Shown in pieces: positions 22,031 through 34,340 of a DNA stretch of 64,000 nucleotides. The DNA is from Marthasterias glacialis (lineage: Eukaryota; Echinodermata; Asteroidea; Forcipulatida; Asteriidae). A program made the position numbers and the translations under genes. The notes under the pieces are model-generated. The model had not been told where the DNA came from and searched no databases. It was given only the letters and a program-made list of their open reading frames with translations. Position 1 is the first letter of the stretch. Each line of letters begins with the position of its first letter. The stretch spans positions 14,899,838-14,963,837 of the forward strand of contig OU452231.1 in the NCBI GenBank assembly GCA_911728455.2, in the 5' to 3' direction.

Positions 22031-23563
22031 ATGAAATTCACAGAACGTATCTCTGAATTTGTTGATAGCTTTCTAAACCCACTAGTACCTCGCATTCCCT
22101 CATACATCAGAGACACCACTGACTTTCTTTGTAAATTGGAGGGTATCAAACACAAAATACCTGACTCTGCTTTTCTGGTGACTCTAGATGTATCGTCACT
22201 GTATACTAACATACCTCATAACGAAGGAATTAAGGCATGTGGTTCTGTACTCCGAGCCAACAAACAAACCCGCCCCTCTGTGAGACACCTTACAGAACTC
22301 ATCAGCCACATCCTAACTAAGAATAACTTTTCTTTCACAGAAAGGCACTTCTTACAGACACAAGGTACTGCCATGGGTACTAAAATGGCGCCTTCATATG
22401 CTAACTTGTTCATGTCTGACTTAGAAGACAAACTATTGTCTTCTGCTCCCAACCGCCCACTCGTGTGGTGGAGATTTATTGATGACATTTTTGCTATCTG
22501 GTGTGGTAGCCAAGATAGCTTGGAAGAATTCATTGATCATATAAACTCATTCCACCCCACCATTAAATTCACTGCCGATTTCTCTGTTACCTGCGTGAAT
22601 TTTCTAGATGTGACTATAAGTAAATCCCCTAATGATATTGTGACAGATGTATATAGCAAACCCACTGACACCCATCAATATCTTCTCTCTAATAGCTGCC
22701 ACCCTTGCCATTGCAAGGAGGCAATTGCCTACAGTCAAGCCTTACGCATAAGACGTATCTGCTCCACAGATACTCTATACAAAAGGCGTTCATCTGACCT
22801 AAGGCACCACCTTGTTTCTAGGGGCCATAGCAAACGAAGGGTTCAACTTGCCATCAACAGAGCTTTTGGCATACCCCGCCATACTCTGTTGACCAACACG
22901 GGCACCAAGAGAACCCCGACCAATAGAGTTGCTCTGGTCACTACTTTCCACCCTAGGTTACCCAAGTTGTCATCTATAATCAATGACAACATGCCAATTC
23001 TCCACTCCTCCAACAGGTTGCGCTCAGCAATTTCTGAGCGCCCCATGGTCGCTTTTCGTCGCCCTAAGAGCCTAGGTGACATTCTAGTTAGAGCAAAACT
23101 CCCCCCAGGTACAGGCCAAACTCCCTCCCCACAAGACATACAGGGTTGTCACCACTGCACCCGCTCTAAGTGCAAGACTTGTATGTATATCAAACCCACT
23201 GTACAGGTTAAAAGCCACAGCACTGGCTTTACCTACAAAATCAAGACCAACTCCCAATGCCAAACCCCAAATGTCATTTATGTCATATCATGTAAGAGAT
23301 GTGGAGTACAGTATGTGGGAGAGACAAAGACCAAACTTAGTCTTCGCTTTGCGAACCATGTCTCCTCCATAAAGACCAAAAAACTGTACCCAGTATCTAT
23401 CCACTTTAATAGTCCTAATCATAGTGTCAAAGATGTGGAACTAACTGTCATTGAGGCCTGCAACGGCGACGATTCACATCGTAAACTCAGAGAATCCCAC
23501 TGGATTCACAAACTCCGAACAATCCAACCATTCGGATTAAACATAAACACAGGTGTTAAATAA
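22031..23563 (+). CDS. Penelope-like element reverse transcriptase with GIY-YIG endonuclease (5' truncated)
   Basis: A single open frame of 510 codons. The RT has motif A TLDVSSLYTNIP (Asp53), motif B QGTAMGTKMAPSYANL (residues 111-125) and the catalytic FIDDIFAIW (Asp151, Asp152). FLDVTISK follows at about 195. A Cys/His cluster CHHCTRSKCKTC lies near residue 375. The GIY-YIG nuclease is near 415-510: CGVQYVGETKTKLSLRFANH, then the conserved ESHWIHKL near the end. It acts by reverse-transcribing element RNA at a nuclease-cut target. The first ATG comes from the microsatellite; the ~350-residue N-terminal domain seen in the 17-18 kb copy is absent, so the start is accidental and the copy is 5' truncated. 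All visible RT and nuclease residues are intact, suggesting a fairly recent insertion. Confidence 0.9.
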   Translation: MKFTERISEFVDSFLNPLVPRIPSYIRDTTDFLCKLEGIKHKIPDSAFLVTLDVSSLYTNIPHNEGIKACGSVLRANKQTRPSVRHLTELISHILTKNNFSFTERHFLQTQGTAMGTKMAPSYANLFMSDLEDKLLSSAPNRPLVWWRFIDDIFAIWCGSQDSLEEFIDHINSFHPTIKFTADFSVTCVNFLDVTISKSPNDIVTDVYSKPTDTHQYLLSNSCHPCHCKEAIAYSQALRIRRICSTDTLYKRRSSDLRHHLVSRGHSKRRVQLAINRAFGIPRHTLLTNTGTKRTPTNRVALVTTFHPRLPKLSSIINDNMPILHSSNRLRSAISERPMVAFRRPKSLGDILVRAKLPPGTGQTPSPQDIQGCHHCTRSKCKTCMYIKPTVQVKSHSTGFTYKIKTNSQCQTPNVIYVISCKRCGVQYVGETKTKLSLRFANHVSSIKTKKLYPVSIHFNSPNHSVKDVELTVIEACNGDDSHRKLRESHWIHKLRTIQPFGLNINTGVK

Positions 23564-23977
23564 TTCCTCTTGGCAAATAACTACTTTATTTCCATGCTTT
23601 TACATTATCAATATAGTACTCTCATTATAGCCCCCTCTCTATTATTCAATGTTTACATTTCTACTGCTCTATTTAGGGAGATTACCCTTAATCACCTCCC
23701 TCATGTGAGTAAATAATCCTGTCCTTTCATGTCAGCCGCATTTCCCACCATGCAGCTTTCCTCCTTTGTTCACTAATCTCCTTTTTGTACTAACCGACCA
23801 CTGGACATCCCATTGTCCACACTGCTGTATTTTGATTGGTCATCAACAATCTCTTTGTCTGTATTTAATTAACTTTGATTGGTTGTCTTTTTCCCGCCTA
23901 TTCTGGATACTCTCCATCTATTTTAATCCCAAGGTTTTTCTATAAATGGATCTGTTTTTATGTTTGTGCTTGTTTTT

Positions 23978-24016
23978 GCCTCTGACGAAGGTCCGGTTTG
24001 GATCGAAAGCTAAGGC
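23978..24016 (+). ncRNA. Hammerhead ribozyme motif 2 (Penelope type)
   Basis: Stem I GCCT (23978-23981) pairs with AGGC (24013-24016). Core CTGACGA (23982-23988), one extra A, stem II GGTCC (23990-23994) with GGATC (24000-24004, one G-U), then GAAA (24005-24008). Stem III is the palindrome AGCT (24008-24011), again implying a dimeric fold; cleavage would follow A24012. It lies on the same strand as, and 0.4 kb downstream of, the Penelope ORF. Confidence 0.75.
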
Positions 24017-24030
24017 CATCAACCCTACTA

Positions 24031-24031
<1 letters not shown>

Positions 24032-24094
<63 letters not shown>

Positions 24095-24305
24095 TTTCGT
24101 TCTATATATTTGAATCGGCCTACAAATATATATTTGTTTTGGTCTATATATATTAGCTACGTATATATGTTGGTTTCATTCTATATATTTGATTCGGTCT
24201 ATACATGTATATGTATTGGTATCAGTCTATGTATATTGGTTTCGTCCTATATATATTGGTTTCGTTCAATATATATAGGTTTCGTTCTATATTTAAGAGT
24301 TTCGT
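24032..24305 (+). repeat. (AT)n tract and degenerate ~20 bp minisatellite
   Basis: 24032-24092 is (TA)n. To 24305 follow imperfect units of the type TATATATTGGTTTCGTTC. The stretch 24306-25105 after it shows no gene or clear repeat. Confidence 0.85.
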
Positions 24306-25105
24306 AATAAAGTCATAAACGGCGTCCCATACGGAAGTTAAAAAAATATATATAATAAACTCAAATTTAAATGGTTGTTATATTCTTTTTTATATATTTT
24401 ACTGATTTAAATGTTAATAGGTCAAATAACTATTTCAAATACCGTCATCCCAAACACCGCATTTTTGTGATACCACAAACACTCACGTCTAGTTTATTTT
24501 GTTGGAGTGTCATTTTGTAATGTAATGCTAACCCCATTGTGTAATAACACATCAATCAAAAGAGGAGTCATCAAACTTTCTGACTAAACTAAATTCAACA
24601 GCCGACGGTGACAAACAAAACAATAATGGGTCTTGCAAAGGTGGGATCTACTCGACTATAGCCATTCAAGCGGGATACACTTCATGGTTTACTGTGGTTG
24701 CATTAGGGCTTAAAAGGTCAAAGAACATGTTATGTTTGGTGTAATTAAGAAGTTTGTACTTACCCGGTAAGTTGCTTGTCCAATGAAATTTTGCATATCA
24801 TGTAAGCAAATGATTGTAAATCTTTGTTGTCTAACCGGGCTTTCCTGTAGGAGAAAGTATAAGTCACAGTGTAAAGAATACATTTTAAGGACTACCTCAT
24901 GTGTCCTTTCACTTTTATTTATTTTTCATTTTCTGCCTGACAAGAGCATTTATGCCTGTAAACAAGGATGAAGATGTAAATAATTGTGCACCTTTTCAAA
25001 GCAGCTTTCACACAAGATGCAGATTTCCGTCCCTCATTCAAACTACCTTTTTTGCCTTCACAAAATGTTGTGTTTTTTGTACTCGGATATCATGAAAGTG
25101 ATCAG

Positions 25106-26452
25106 GGCCCGTATTCATAAAACTTTAAGTTTTAAGCTCTTTGCTAACTTAAGTTGGGTACTTATCTACCTATTCACAAAACCTGTAAGTCCACTTATCT
25201 TAGCACACCGCTTAAGTCTCAAAAGATAAACTTATATTGATCACACTTGTGCTCATGCACACAACTTGTACGTCAACAATTGTTACGATGGTGATTGGAT
25301 GCAATAAATAGATCAATTGATTTAATAATAGACCTTTCCCATGAAATATGTAAATTGCACATCACGCGTGGGCATAACACTACTGGTGGGCAAAATGAAG
25401 GAACATCGCGCCTTTTAGTGCACAACTCTATGGCGTTTGCCCACCAATAATGTCTATACGCATGCGTGATTGTAATTAGCATATTTCATGGGAAAGGCTA
25501 ATTAAGAATCGCTTGCTAAGCCGTCAAAATACTATTAAATTTGTGTAATGCGCGGACACAAAACGCACCCGTTTATACTGCCCAGTTATTTTACACCATT
25601 GATCTAATGCACCCCAAAAATTTCATTGGACTCATGTGTTTGTACAGTGGTCCATTGACTAATAATCTACACTAGGTTTATGGCATACATGGTATCAAAT
25701 TGTAATAATAATGGCAACCGCAAGAGACTGCAGTACGGAAACCAAATTTTTCAGAGAAGACAGAGAAGTTTCTTACTGAGTGGTACAAGATAGACTAATT
25801 GCTGCGTCCGAGTTTTTCCCCGACAATAACTTCACAAGCGAAGCCTAACGCATGACACCACTTGCATAACAAAACTGCAGTGCAATGAGTTTGGCCTACC
25901 TTGATTAGCGCCGCTTCGTTCAGTCAGTGAGTCAATTTTCTCTCTTATTAGATCATTATAAATAAAACACCGTTCTACCAAATCTATACCAATTTTTCCC
26001 TGAAAACAACAGGGGCGGATCCAGGGGGGGGGGTGAGGGATGCACGTCCCCCTATTTTTTCCTTCCAAAAAAAAAATCGAAATATCCCGCCCCACTTGCA
26101 ATGAGAAATAAATTTTCGACATTATACTACAATGTTAACGCTGTTAGGGCTTCGTGCTACGCGCTTGCAGTCGCCACAACTTGCCTTCAATCATCATTTG
26201 CTGCTTGATCAGTAAATTCCCCCCCCCCTTGTTTGGAAAATCCTTGATCCGCCCCTTAACTTGAGTCAGACAGGTTAAGACAGAGTTAAGACAGGTCAGA
26301 CCACACTTAGATTTAAGACGAGAAAGAAAAAGCGGTTCACTTCGCGCAAATGCTTTGTGAATACCGCTAGTCAGTGAGATTTGTCTAGGTTGGGTATTTG
26401 AGTGGGGTGTTCATAATTTTGTGACTTAAAGTAGTTTTGTGAAAACGGGCCC
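25106..26452. mobile_element. TIR element with GGGCCCGT termini (non-autonomous DNA transposon)
   Basis: Left end GGGCCCGTATTCATAAAACT; right end, read on the minus strand, GGGCCCGTTTTCACAAAACT. Both are followed by CTTTAAG-like sequence, and subterminal repeats of the type CTTAAGT occur at both ends. No transposase gene is seen, so it is a MITE-like or deleted copy. A target duplication could not be identified. It carries a second TIR element at 26010-26260. Confidence 0.7.
26010..26260. mobile_element. Small TIR element nested in the 25.1-26.45 kb element
   Basis: Left end AGGGGCGGATCCAGGGGGGG; right end on the minus strand AAGGGGCGGATCAAGGATTT. About 250 bp, no ORF, runs of G and C next to the termini. 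The size and termini fit a MITE. Confidence 0.65.
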
Positions 26453-29211
26453 AGGACAGTTACTTTGTTTTCTGAAAGCAAATTGTATGTTAAACCTCAC
26501 TCCATCCAACAAGACATTTCTATCCTATTAGGTTAGATTTAGCTACATAATGTAAAATTGATGTAGTTTCGTTATTTTTTATTATATTTCATATATACAT
26601 ATATATTTTTAGCTACCTTGCCTGCTTTCACATTTTCACAAACTTTGAGTACTTGATGACCAAAACACAATCGCCCCTTAACAAACCTGTTCATTTAACA
26701 AAGTCAGTAAGTTCAAATAAAAATTGAAAATGGTTTGTAACTCAAAGACTGTGCATGTCCTGGGTGTATTCTAAAATCAGGGAAGCTATTGGGAAACTGT
26801 ATGTACAAAACGGGTCCCAATGTGTAAATACCCGGGAGACTTGTATAGTCTATTGAAAAACTTTTACATTTTTATCTGCAACAACTGTCATTGTTCACTG
26901 CAATGACAGAATCAGTCAGCTATTGTTACATTTAGATTTTAACAGTAAGTCATTATAACCTAATTTACTTTAAGCAATTGAATTACTGTTTCCAAAAATC
27001 ACCTCTTAAACTATATGTACCATCCACAGTGTCCCCAAACATCAAGCATCTCATTTTAACATTGTAGTGAAAACACCCCTTTTCACTTGTGGTTTGTCCA
27101 GGGTTCAGCCTCCTCCCCTGTGGGAGAAGTGGACTAGGCCAAATCAGAGGAAGTTTCTTTCAACACTTGGAGAGTCCTTCTCAAGTAGTTTTACCTTGTA
27201 CCCATTTACTTTGCCTAAATTCTAGTCTGTACCTGAGCCAAATAGGGATTTGACAAATAAGTATTCCCAAGTTCATTTTACATACATTTTCTGTATCACT
27301 CAGCTGCCATTCATGTATTTTGTTCATAAGAGCCTAGGTCTCTGCCTGTAGTTTAGGTATTTATGTAATTTATTGTGAAAATATATTAAATTGGCATATT
27401 GGTCAGAAGTTAAAGCCAGCAAAATTTTGGTTCGTTTCCAATTAATTTTTATGGGCCCCCGACTCGCTATAGTATTTAAAAAAGATTATGCATATTTTTA
27501 TTTTTTGTATTTTTACAAAAGCATGGTAAAAATTGTTCTCCCCAAAATGGGTTCGTAGGAGATGCAGACAAGCAAACATTTTGTTGGGGCTTGTTACAAA
27601 GCTTAGATGCATTATTGATGGAGACCTGTTTAGGTGTTTGTTCAGCATAAGAAAAACAGTCTTGGTATTAGCAAGTATTGATTGGGAAGTTATAATTTCT
27701 CTCCCTTTACATTCTCTACGTATCTATACTTTCTTTGCAGCTCTCACCTTGAGTGGCCTTCTGGCCTTCAGAAAAAGAAAAAAATGAACTAGAACTTGTG
27801 TGTGTTTCTAAACAGAACACATGGCTTTTCCTATTTCCACTTAGATACAATATTTGTTTGACAAAGCATCAACTGTTCAACTTTTCACTTGAGGGCGGAT
27901 TGTAAAAATCCAGTGTACTTCAGGAGTATTGGATATGGATAATGATCAACAGCCAATCACAGCATGCAGAGCCCTCGGAGGAATCTGAGCTTGATGAATG
28001 GTGGCGGGCCTGTTTTCCCGTCTTGGATTTCATCCGTGAACATGTTCGGGAGAGATCTGAAGAGATTTTCGAGGAGGGCTGTGGGAACAGGCACTCCCAA
28101 GCAGGGGGCAATTTCTAACACCGGTTGAGCGGTCCCCTCTCCCCTGTTGCATACCAGCAATACACTTCTGGCTGTCCCACGATCATGTAACCATGGCCAC
28201 AAAGTTGGGATGGCGAGGGAGAAGTTTTTCTCCCCTTTGAAGACAGAATCGGCTCTCACCAGACAATTCACCATTATAATAATAACTCCAAAATTATTCT
28301 CAACTTTAAAAAAAAAAATTCTACTGAATATTGAAGAGTATATCTTAATTCCGCTCCCCCACCCACAGCAGTGTGGAAGGAGTCTACAAATGCATACTTA
28401 CCCAGACCCATGATCATTCATCCCTCTTCCATGGATCTACATGGACAAATTACTGCCTGTCACCCATATTGAACAAAAACAGGAACCCATGACCCGTAAA
28501 ACCACTACTGATGCATTAAACCTAACCAACAATTTTAATTCGCTGTCGCTGCGTCAAGGCTCAACTACTCTAATGCATTGCTCCACGGAATTTCATCACC
28601 TTACAGTAAACGTCTTCAATGTCTTCAGAACTAGGGTGCTAAAGGTGCCCTGCTGGGTTGGCTATGGGTAAGCCCCTGTGGTGGTACCATTGGGGTTATG
28701 CCTAACATTGCAGCCAGGAAGGCCGAAATGGAGAGAAACGCCATCATAAAATTGGCCTGGTACACTGAGCCCTCGAGCAGTCTATGTTCCCCACTATGGC
28801 TGAGTGGTTTTATCAGGAGTGCATCTTCTTCTTTTTATTTTTTGCTGTACATGTAGTTTGGAAGCTATCAACCATAAGGGCGAGGGCAGGGGTGACTCAT
28901 ACCCCATTACTGCGTGGCCTCTGGAGGCCAGCAGCCCGGATGGATCAGTGGGTTGAGAACCCAAAGTCACTACTGGGGCCACTACACCGGGTGCTGGGTC
29001 TTCGCCACATGCTGGAGAACCTTTAACATGGTGGTCCAGACCAGTCTTACTACATCAACTGGTTCTAAACAACATCAACTGGAGTCAATTGAGAATGATT
29101 AACTGTACATAGAGCTTTATGACCAATTTATGAATAGAACAAAAAAAAGTTGTGTTTGGTCAACAGTGATGCTCCACAAGCTGGACCGTACATATGACTA
29201 GACTTTACCAT
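26453..29211. other. No recognisable gene; short R2 fragment
   Basis: Only one fragment is recognisable: 27898-27927 (TTGTAAAAATCCAGTGTACT then TCAGGAGTA) matches the R2 block. The plus-strand stretch 27938-28118 reads without stop (SEESELDEWWRACFPVL and FIREHVRERSEEIFEEG) and has coding-like composition. I cannot assign it, and no start or splice border supports it. Confidence 0.3.
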
Positions 29212-29560
29212 TTAAACAAAGTCCGTTGCACCATCTGGTTTTGTGCAAACATTAATTTTGACCCTTGACTCACTATATATCCCAAGTTCAGCAGGCAATG
29301 TAGCAAGACCAATTTCAAACCTAAATTTCCCTTTTATGGTGCAAATACCACTTCTTAGCACTTTTGACCTAGGAGAGTCCAAAAACAATCCCCACACCAA
29401 GTTTTGAGTTAATATATGAAGTCCTTCTCCAATGATCACTCCGACAAACACGCACTTAACCACCCAAACACACAAACTACCCACCCATTCATCCACCTAC
29501 CCACGCAATAACACTTCTTTGTTCAAGTTATTGTCCCTTTTCTAAAGAATCCCCTTGAGG
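29212..29560 (+). repeat. R3 repeat copy
   Basis: Matches 8393-8560 closely (CACCATCTGGTTTTGTGCAA versus CACCATCTGGTTCTATGGAA; CAATGTAGCAAGACCAATTT in both), then one R3 unit end with CAACACGCACTT-like microsatellite sequence. The 29560-30021 stretch beyond it has no gene. Confidence 0.7.
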
Positions 29561-30199
29561 GGTCCATTGTTATGTCATTGTCATCAGGACCCCACAAGTG
29601 CCAATGTGTAAGGTCACACCCACCCATTCTCAGAAGGACATGTCGGAAAATGTATGCCCCTTCGGTGGTTTCACAAACCATGGGGCATAAAAATGTTCAA
29701 ACAGTTTTTAAAATACTTGCCTGTTATGTGCTATCACTAAACAGTGTGTCAACATTTTTATTACTTGACATAGATTAGATACAGGAAGAAATCTTGGTAC
29801 AGTCTGTGGATGCTGACAGCTCAAAGTACTTTGGGTACACCTGCAGAATAAAATAAAGTTCATTTATAACTCCTACAATCTTTAAAAACGTATGTCTTCA
29901 TCAACCTTAATTAGGCCATTGTTGGAATAATTGCCACCCGGAATATAAGCCACAGCAACAGAAAAACTTTTGATATTTTTTCAAGACTGTATAGGTCTAA
30001 CTAGAAAAGTATTAAATTTTTATATTATTATTATTATTGGTTGATTAAAAACATACAAACTTCGCAGCCAAAGGCTGCATTGTGTTTAAAATAGTTTTAT
30101 AAAAATAGAGTTTTATAAAAATAGATTTGTTAAAAATTACAGAAAAACATTAAGAATTACAATTTGTCTTTATAACTTTAAAAGTAAATTGGCTTGTGC

Positions 30200-32432
30200 C
30201 AGTGACTATAATATAAAAAAAAATTGCACGGTTAAGCAAGCACATAAAAAAGAACAAGGTGAAAGGATGGGGACAAAAGGCATACCAAATGAGTGAAAAC
30301 AATCATGAGCTTTTGTTGAGTGTTTTGACGAGGGATGGGATGCAACTATTTCTGTAACGACCAATCTTACATTTGGGAGGGCACATTTTGTTGGCATTAC
30401 ACAAGTTGTTGTTTCTGTTTGGTGGGAGCCAGTGCCTGTAGTTTTCAGATTCCAACAAGGTCTTTCCAAAATTGACAAATAAATGATATCAGTGATGGTA
30501 GGTAAACTAAACAGTTGGCATATTTCCACATACGATGTTGGTGTATTTGGCTGACCAGCCAAAATGATTTGAAAGGCCCCTCTTTGTAACCTTTAAAGGG
30601 TTATAATTTGTGTTTTAGTAAGTCCAGAGTACCAGACAGGACAGGTGTATTCGATTGTGGGTCGGACATACATAATATACACTGTTAACAGATCCTTGAC
30701 AGAAATAAAACAACGTTTAAGCTGACGTAAAAAGAAGAGCCTTCGGTTAAAATTACCACACATGCTGTTCACTTGGGAATCCCACTTCAAATTACTCTGC
30801 ATATAAATACCCAATAATTTCAAACAATCAGTTGGGTTCATTTGAGAATCTAAAATGTCGAAGGTGGGTAGATCAGGTAGGTTACATTGAGAACTAATAT
30901 TCATGTACTGGCATTTGGCGGAATTAAGTTTCATTTTATTCAAATCAGTCCATTGTTACATTAGTCATTAAGCACATTTTGCATGCTGGAACTCTCATTA
31001 GAGTTATAGAAGGTCTGACTTAAAGTCAGGTCATCGACATACTTGTAATGTTTGACCGCTGGAAGATCAGAAACAAAATCATTAATCATTACTAAAAAGG
31101 CAATGGGCCAAATTTTTGTTCCTTGGGGAACTCCAGCATGCAATCTCTCCCAAGCAGAAATATCACCCTTATATCTAACAGCCTGAAAACGATCCGATAA
31201 AAATCAACATAGCCAGGGAATTAAGGAAGTTCTAACCCCTAGCTTAATAAATTTATTAATAACTATATTGTGGTCAACTCTATAAAATGCCTTACTAAAA
31301 ACTGTGGCTATCAACACAGCAGAATTATGTGGTTTATCAAGCACACAATGTATATCGTCCAAGAGTTTGACCAGACAGTGGGATGTAGAGGATCCTTTCA
31401 AAGATCCAAATTGAAACTTGTCAAAGAAAGATTGTATGTCACTAAGGATCCATTCCACAACAAACTGTTCGAACACCTTAGAGAATATACAAGCGAGTGA
31501 GATTGGACGTAGACTATCAATGGTTGGATGATTAGTCTTGGGGACCGGTACAACAAAAGCCTTTTTCCAAATTTTAGGAACTACACCTTCGGAAGGCAGT
31601 CTGGCCCTCCAGATTTACCTAATTTTACCCTTTTCAACTTGTTAAAAACCATTTGATACAGACGGTAAGTAAGCAGGTAAATTATTGAGGTCTAGGGTAG
31701 GAATATCAACTGTAATGGAGGAAAATTATTTATTTATTTTGTTGGCAATCTCTACAGTCGATGTACCAGGTAGAGTTACACCTTGCTTACACTTCACACC
31801 TGTCATTTTCTTTATTTGTTTGTGCCACTGCCTGGGGTTACTAATTGATACACTAGAGCTGTAAAATGCAGACCTGGCTATCTTGATAAGTCTAATGATC
31901 TTATTACAAAGTAATTTCCAAAGATTAAATTTACCACAGTTAAAAGCCCTTTGTCATTTGCCAATAAGAGTTTTAATCTCAGGAGTCATCCCAGCTTATG
32001 AACGGTGACAGTACAAGTAGGAAAGTACTTATCCAAGGTATTCTGCAGAGATTGGTAAAAGTCTTCTACTTTAGCACTTGTTGTTGGGGCTGAAATAAGG
32101 ACATTCCAGTTGAAACTTGTGATCCACTGGCGAAAATCGCGTTTATCTGAGTCTCTGAGAGGTCGAACAGACCGGCATTGGATGGCATTAGATTTATGGG
32201 AAAAGTTCAAAGGTAGCCACAGGACTGTACTATGGTCACTCAAACCAATGGGTGAAGTTATCTGGGGGACGTTATAGTGACTCTTTAAATTAGTTAGAAT
32301 CTTGTCGAGAATGGCTTGTCCTCTTGTAGGAGCATTAACAACCTGGACCAAACCAGTTAATCGGCTGATGGTATCAGTGTCAAGCTTGTTAAAGTCACCA
32401 AGGACGGCTATACCAGACGATGGGTATCTTAT
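30200..32432 (-). pseudogene. LINE C endonuclease end, RT and C-terminal region
   Basis: Reading on the minus strand: LGDFNKLDTDTISRL and NAPTRGQAILDKILTN with GLSDHSTVLW (endonuclease C-terminal half, 32400-32230), then SDIQSFFDKFQFGSLKGSST (RT fingers, about 31430), motif A (about 31310), AGVPQGTKIWPIAF (motif B, about 31130), HYKYVDDLTL (catalytic box, about 31040), LLGIYMQSNLKWDSQV and VRPTIEYTCPVW (30830-30640), and a C-terminal RY.NS.IPS-like end near 30330. Motif A reads VFSKAFYRVDH, so both conserved Asp positions are replaced (Val and Tyr). Frames change at about 30960, 31200 and 31480. Confidence 0.75.
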
Positions 32433-32497
32433 AGACCCTTTTCACCCACGTGACCATTGTAAACAGTGCCGCCATGTTGGACCGCCTTGCCATCGCT
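32433..32497 (+). repeat. Left TIR of the ISL2EU-like transposon
   Basis: AGACCCTTTTC at the tip and CGCCATGTTGGACCGCCTTG further in are shared with the right end (36621-36686, minus strand); the middle ~25 bases differ. Confidence 0.75.
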
Positions 32498-32649
32498 AGT
32501 CGTGTACACAATGCATGCAGTAATGCACACAAATCATGTTCGTTTTCCTGAGTTGCGAAAACATTGGGGATTCTCTGACCATTTCTCCGCTCGTTCACCA
32601 TCTGAAGGGGACGAAAAAGCCAGATATTTGTCGAAGTTGGAATCGCTGA

Positions 32650-34340
32650 AAATATCGGACCCATATATTGATGCCTAAAACGTTATTTTCGGGTCTTCTA
32701 ACGTGCATTCGCCTACCCGACTTGCAGTACCCAGATATCTATAACTACTTGGTTGGTGGACTCGACGTTGTACTACACGAAGCAGTTGTTGAAGGCCTAC
32801 AAAGGTCTGGATGCTTTCAAGTATTTTGTGGCAGGATGGGTGAATGATGTTGAGGTCCACAATGTTCCAAATTCGGAGGTTTTTCTGATCACATCCAAGG
32901 TAAGAAACTTTCTTTGTGGGGGTGTGAGAGGGGAGCCTGATGCTGACAGCTTGGCTATGTCCTGATGTGGCATTGCCAACTTGAACTTGCCTTACAGATT
33001 ACATGTCATTGTTGCTAAATACATTTACTGGCTTGGGGCCTACTAGCTTACTAGGACCAGATGATTGTCCCATAAGAACCTAATACCACTGTGCATTTCT
33101 CCAATTAAAATAACATGCCCAAATAAATAGGCCTGATGTAGACCCAGTAACTGGGGCGCTGTACTCCTTTTTTGAGATTTTGACATTACCGGTCGTACTA
33201 GCTAGTCAGCAGCAAATACATGTACATACATGTAGCACAGCTGTGTCCTTTTGTGCCTTGTGCCAACCAGAGACTCTCTGTATTGTGCACATCCATGCTG
33301 TCTAAAAAAAATGTGCTTCCTGTTATCCACTATTTTAAAACAGAGTGCACGTTGATAATAAAATGCTTTTTATTGCCCAAGAGGTTTTGGTGTGGTAAAA
33401 TTTGAAAATATTTAGAACCAGTGAACGTTGCCTGTGTTTCTGCATTCATTGCTATTGCTATAACAATTAAGACCCATTAAATGTCAGATGAGTGGTTGAA
33501 TTGAAATGAATCAAGCAGCTACCAGCTAGAATGACAATGCAGTAAAGTGTCAATGCAAAATTGCTCATCACAGATCCAGTTAATACATACATGTATTATA
33601 CTGCATGTGTGTTTGCAATGTATACTTGAACCTACGTACATTTGTCTTTTGCAGGTGGGGGTGTGAACTTGAATGTCAAGCCTGTGATGTCTACATCAGT
33701 AAGAGTCAGCATGTAAATCAGGAGGTGACCGACTGTGGACTTTTCATACATCCAAAGCACAGCTACATAGGCGCCTCCCCAGATGCGTGTATATCTTGTG
33801 ACTGTTGTGACGAGGGAATACTTGAAATTAAATGTCCGTATTGTCACAGAAATAACACAGTAGCTGATGCGGTATCTACAGACAAAGCGTTCTGCCTTGA
33901 AAAGGTTGACTGTGCACTGAGTTTGAAGAAAAGCTATCCGTATTATTTTCAAGTTCAGTGTCAGTTGATGGTTACATCCCAAAAATATTGTGATTTTGTT
34001 GTTTGCACCAAGTCTGACTTTCACATTGAACGCATACTTCCAGAATCCGACTTTGTAAACACAGTTCATGATGTTGCAAAGTTTTATAAGACTTGTGTTC
34101 TTCCAGAACTCATTAGTCAGTACTACACTCGCAAAGCAGCTTGTGTTACTGTTGGGGGCGGGGCCTCTGCTTCTGGTGTGCTATGCTTTTGCAAGACCGT
34201 TGACTTACAAGACAATTATTAAATGCTCATCTGCTGATTGTACCATTAAAGAGTTTTACAAACAGTGTGTGGGCCTAAAGAATAAACCCTCAAAGAAATG
34301 GTTGTGTCCAAATTGCAGGGTTTTGATTAAAGTGAAGAAA
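32650..34340 (+). pseudogene. YqaJ-type nuclease with C-terminal PHD finger (transposon-borne, incomplete)
   Basis: A first exon (about 32700-32899) reads LKAYKGLDAFKYFVAGWV and ends AAG at a GTAAGA donor. The next exon starts after TTTTGCAG at 33655 and carries the lambda-exonuclease/YqaJ fold motifs: CGLFIHPKHSYIGASPDA, GILEIKCP (Glu-x-Lys) and YYFQVQCQLMVT (Gln), the metal-binding nuclease core. A frameshift at about 34200 splits off a PHD-like zinc finger: CFC, IKCSSADC, EFYKQCVGL, KWLCPNC, where the His ligand expected after Phe is Tyr. Family members usually also have a SWIM-type zinc motif between the two exons; I do not find it in the long gap 32900-33654. Frameshift near 32755 as well. 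The role in transposition is inferred, not known. Confidence 0.7.

Larger units (their letters stand above)
22031..24093 (+). mobile_element. Penelope-like element, 5' truncated, with 3' terminal repeat
   Basis: Comprises the RT/GIY-YIG ORF, a 3' region (23567-24031) that carries a hammerhead motif, and ends against an (AT)n tract at 24032. The N-terminal domain and upstream terminal repeat are missing. It is in the same Penelope group as the 17-18.6 kb unit, but its hammerhead differs in stems I and II, so it is a different subfamily. Confidence 0.8.
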
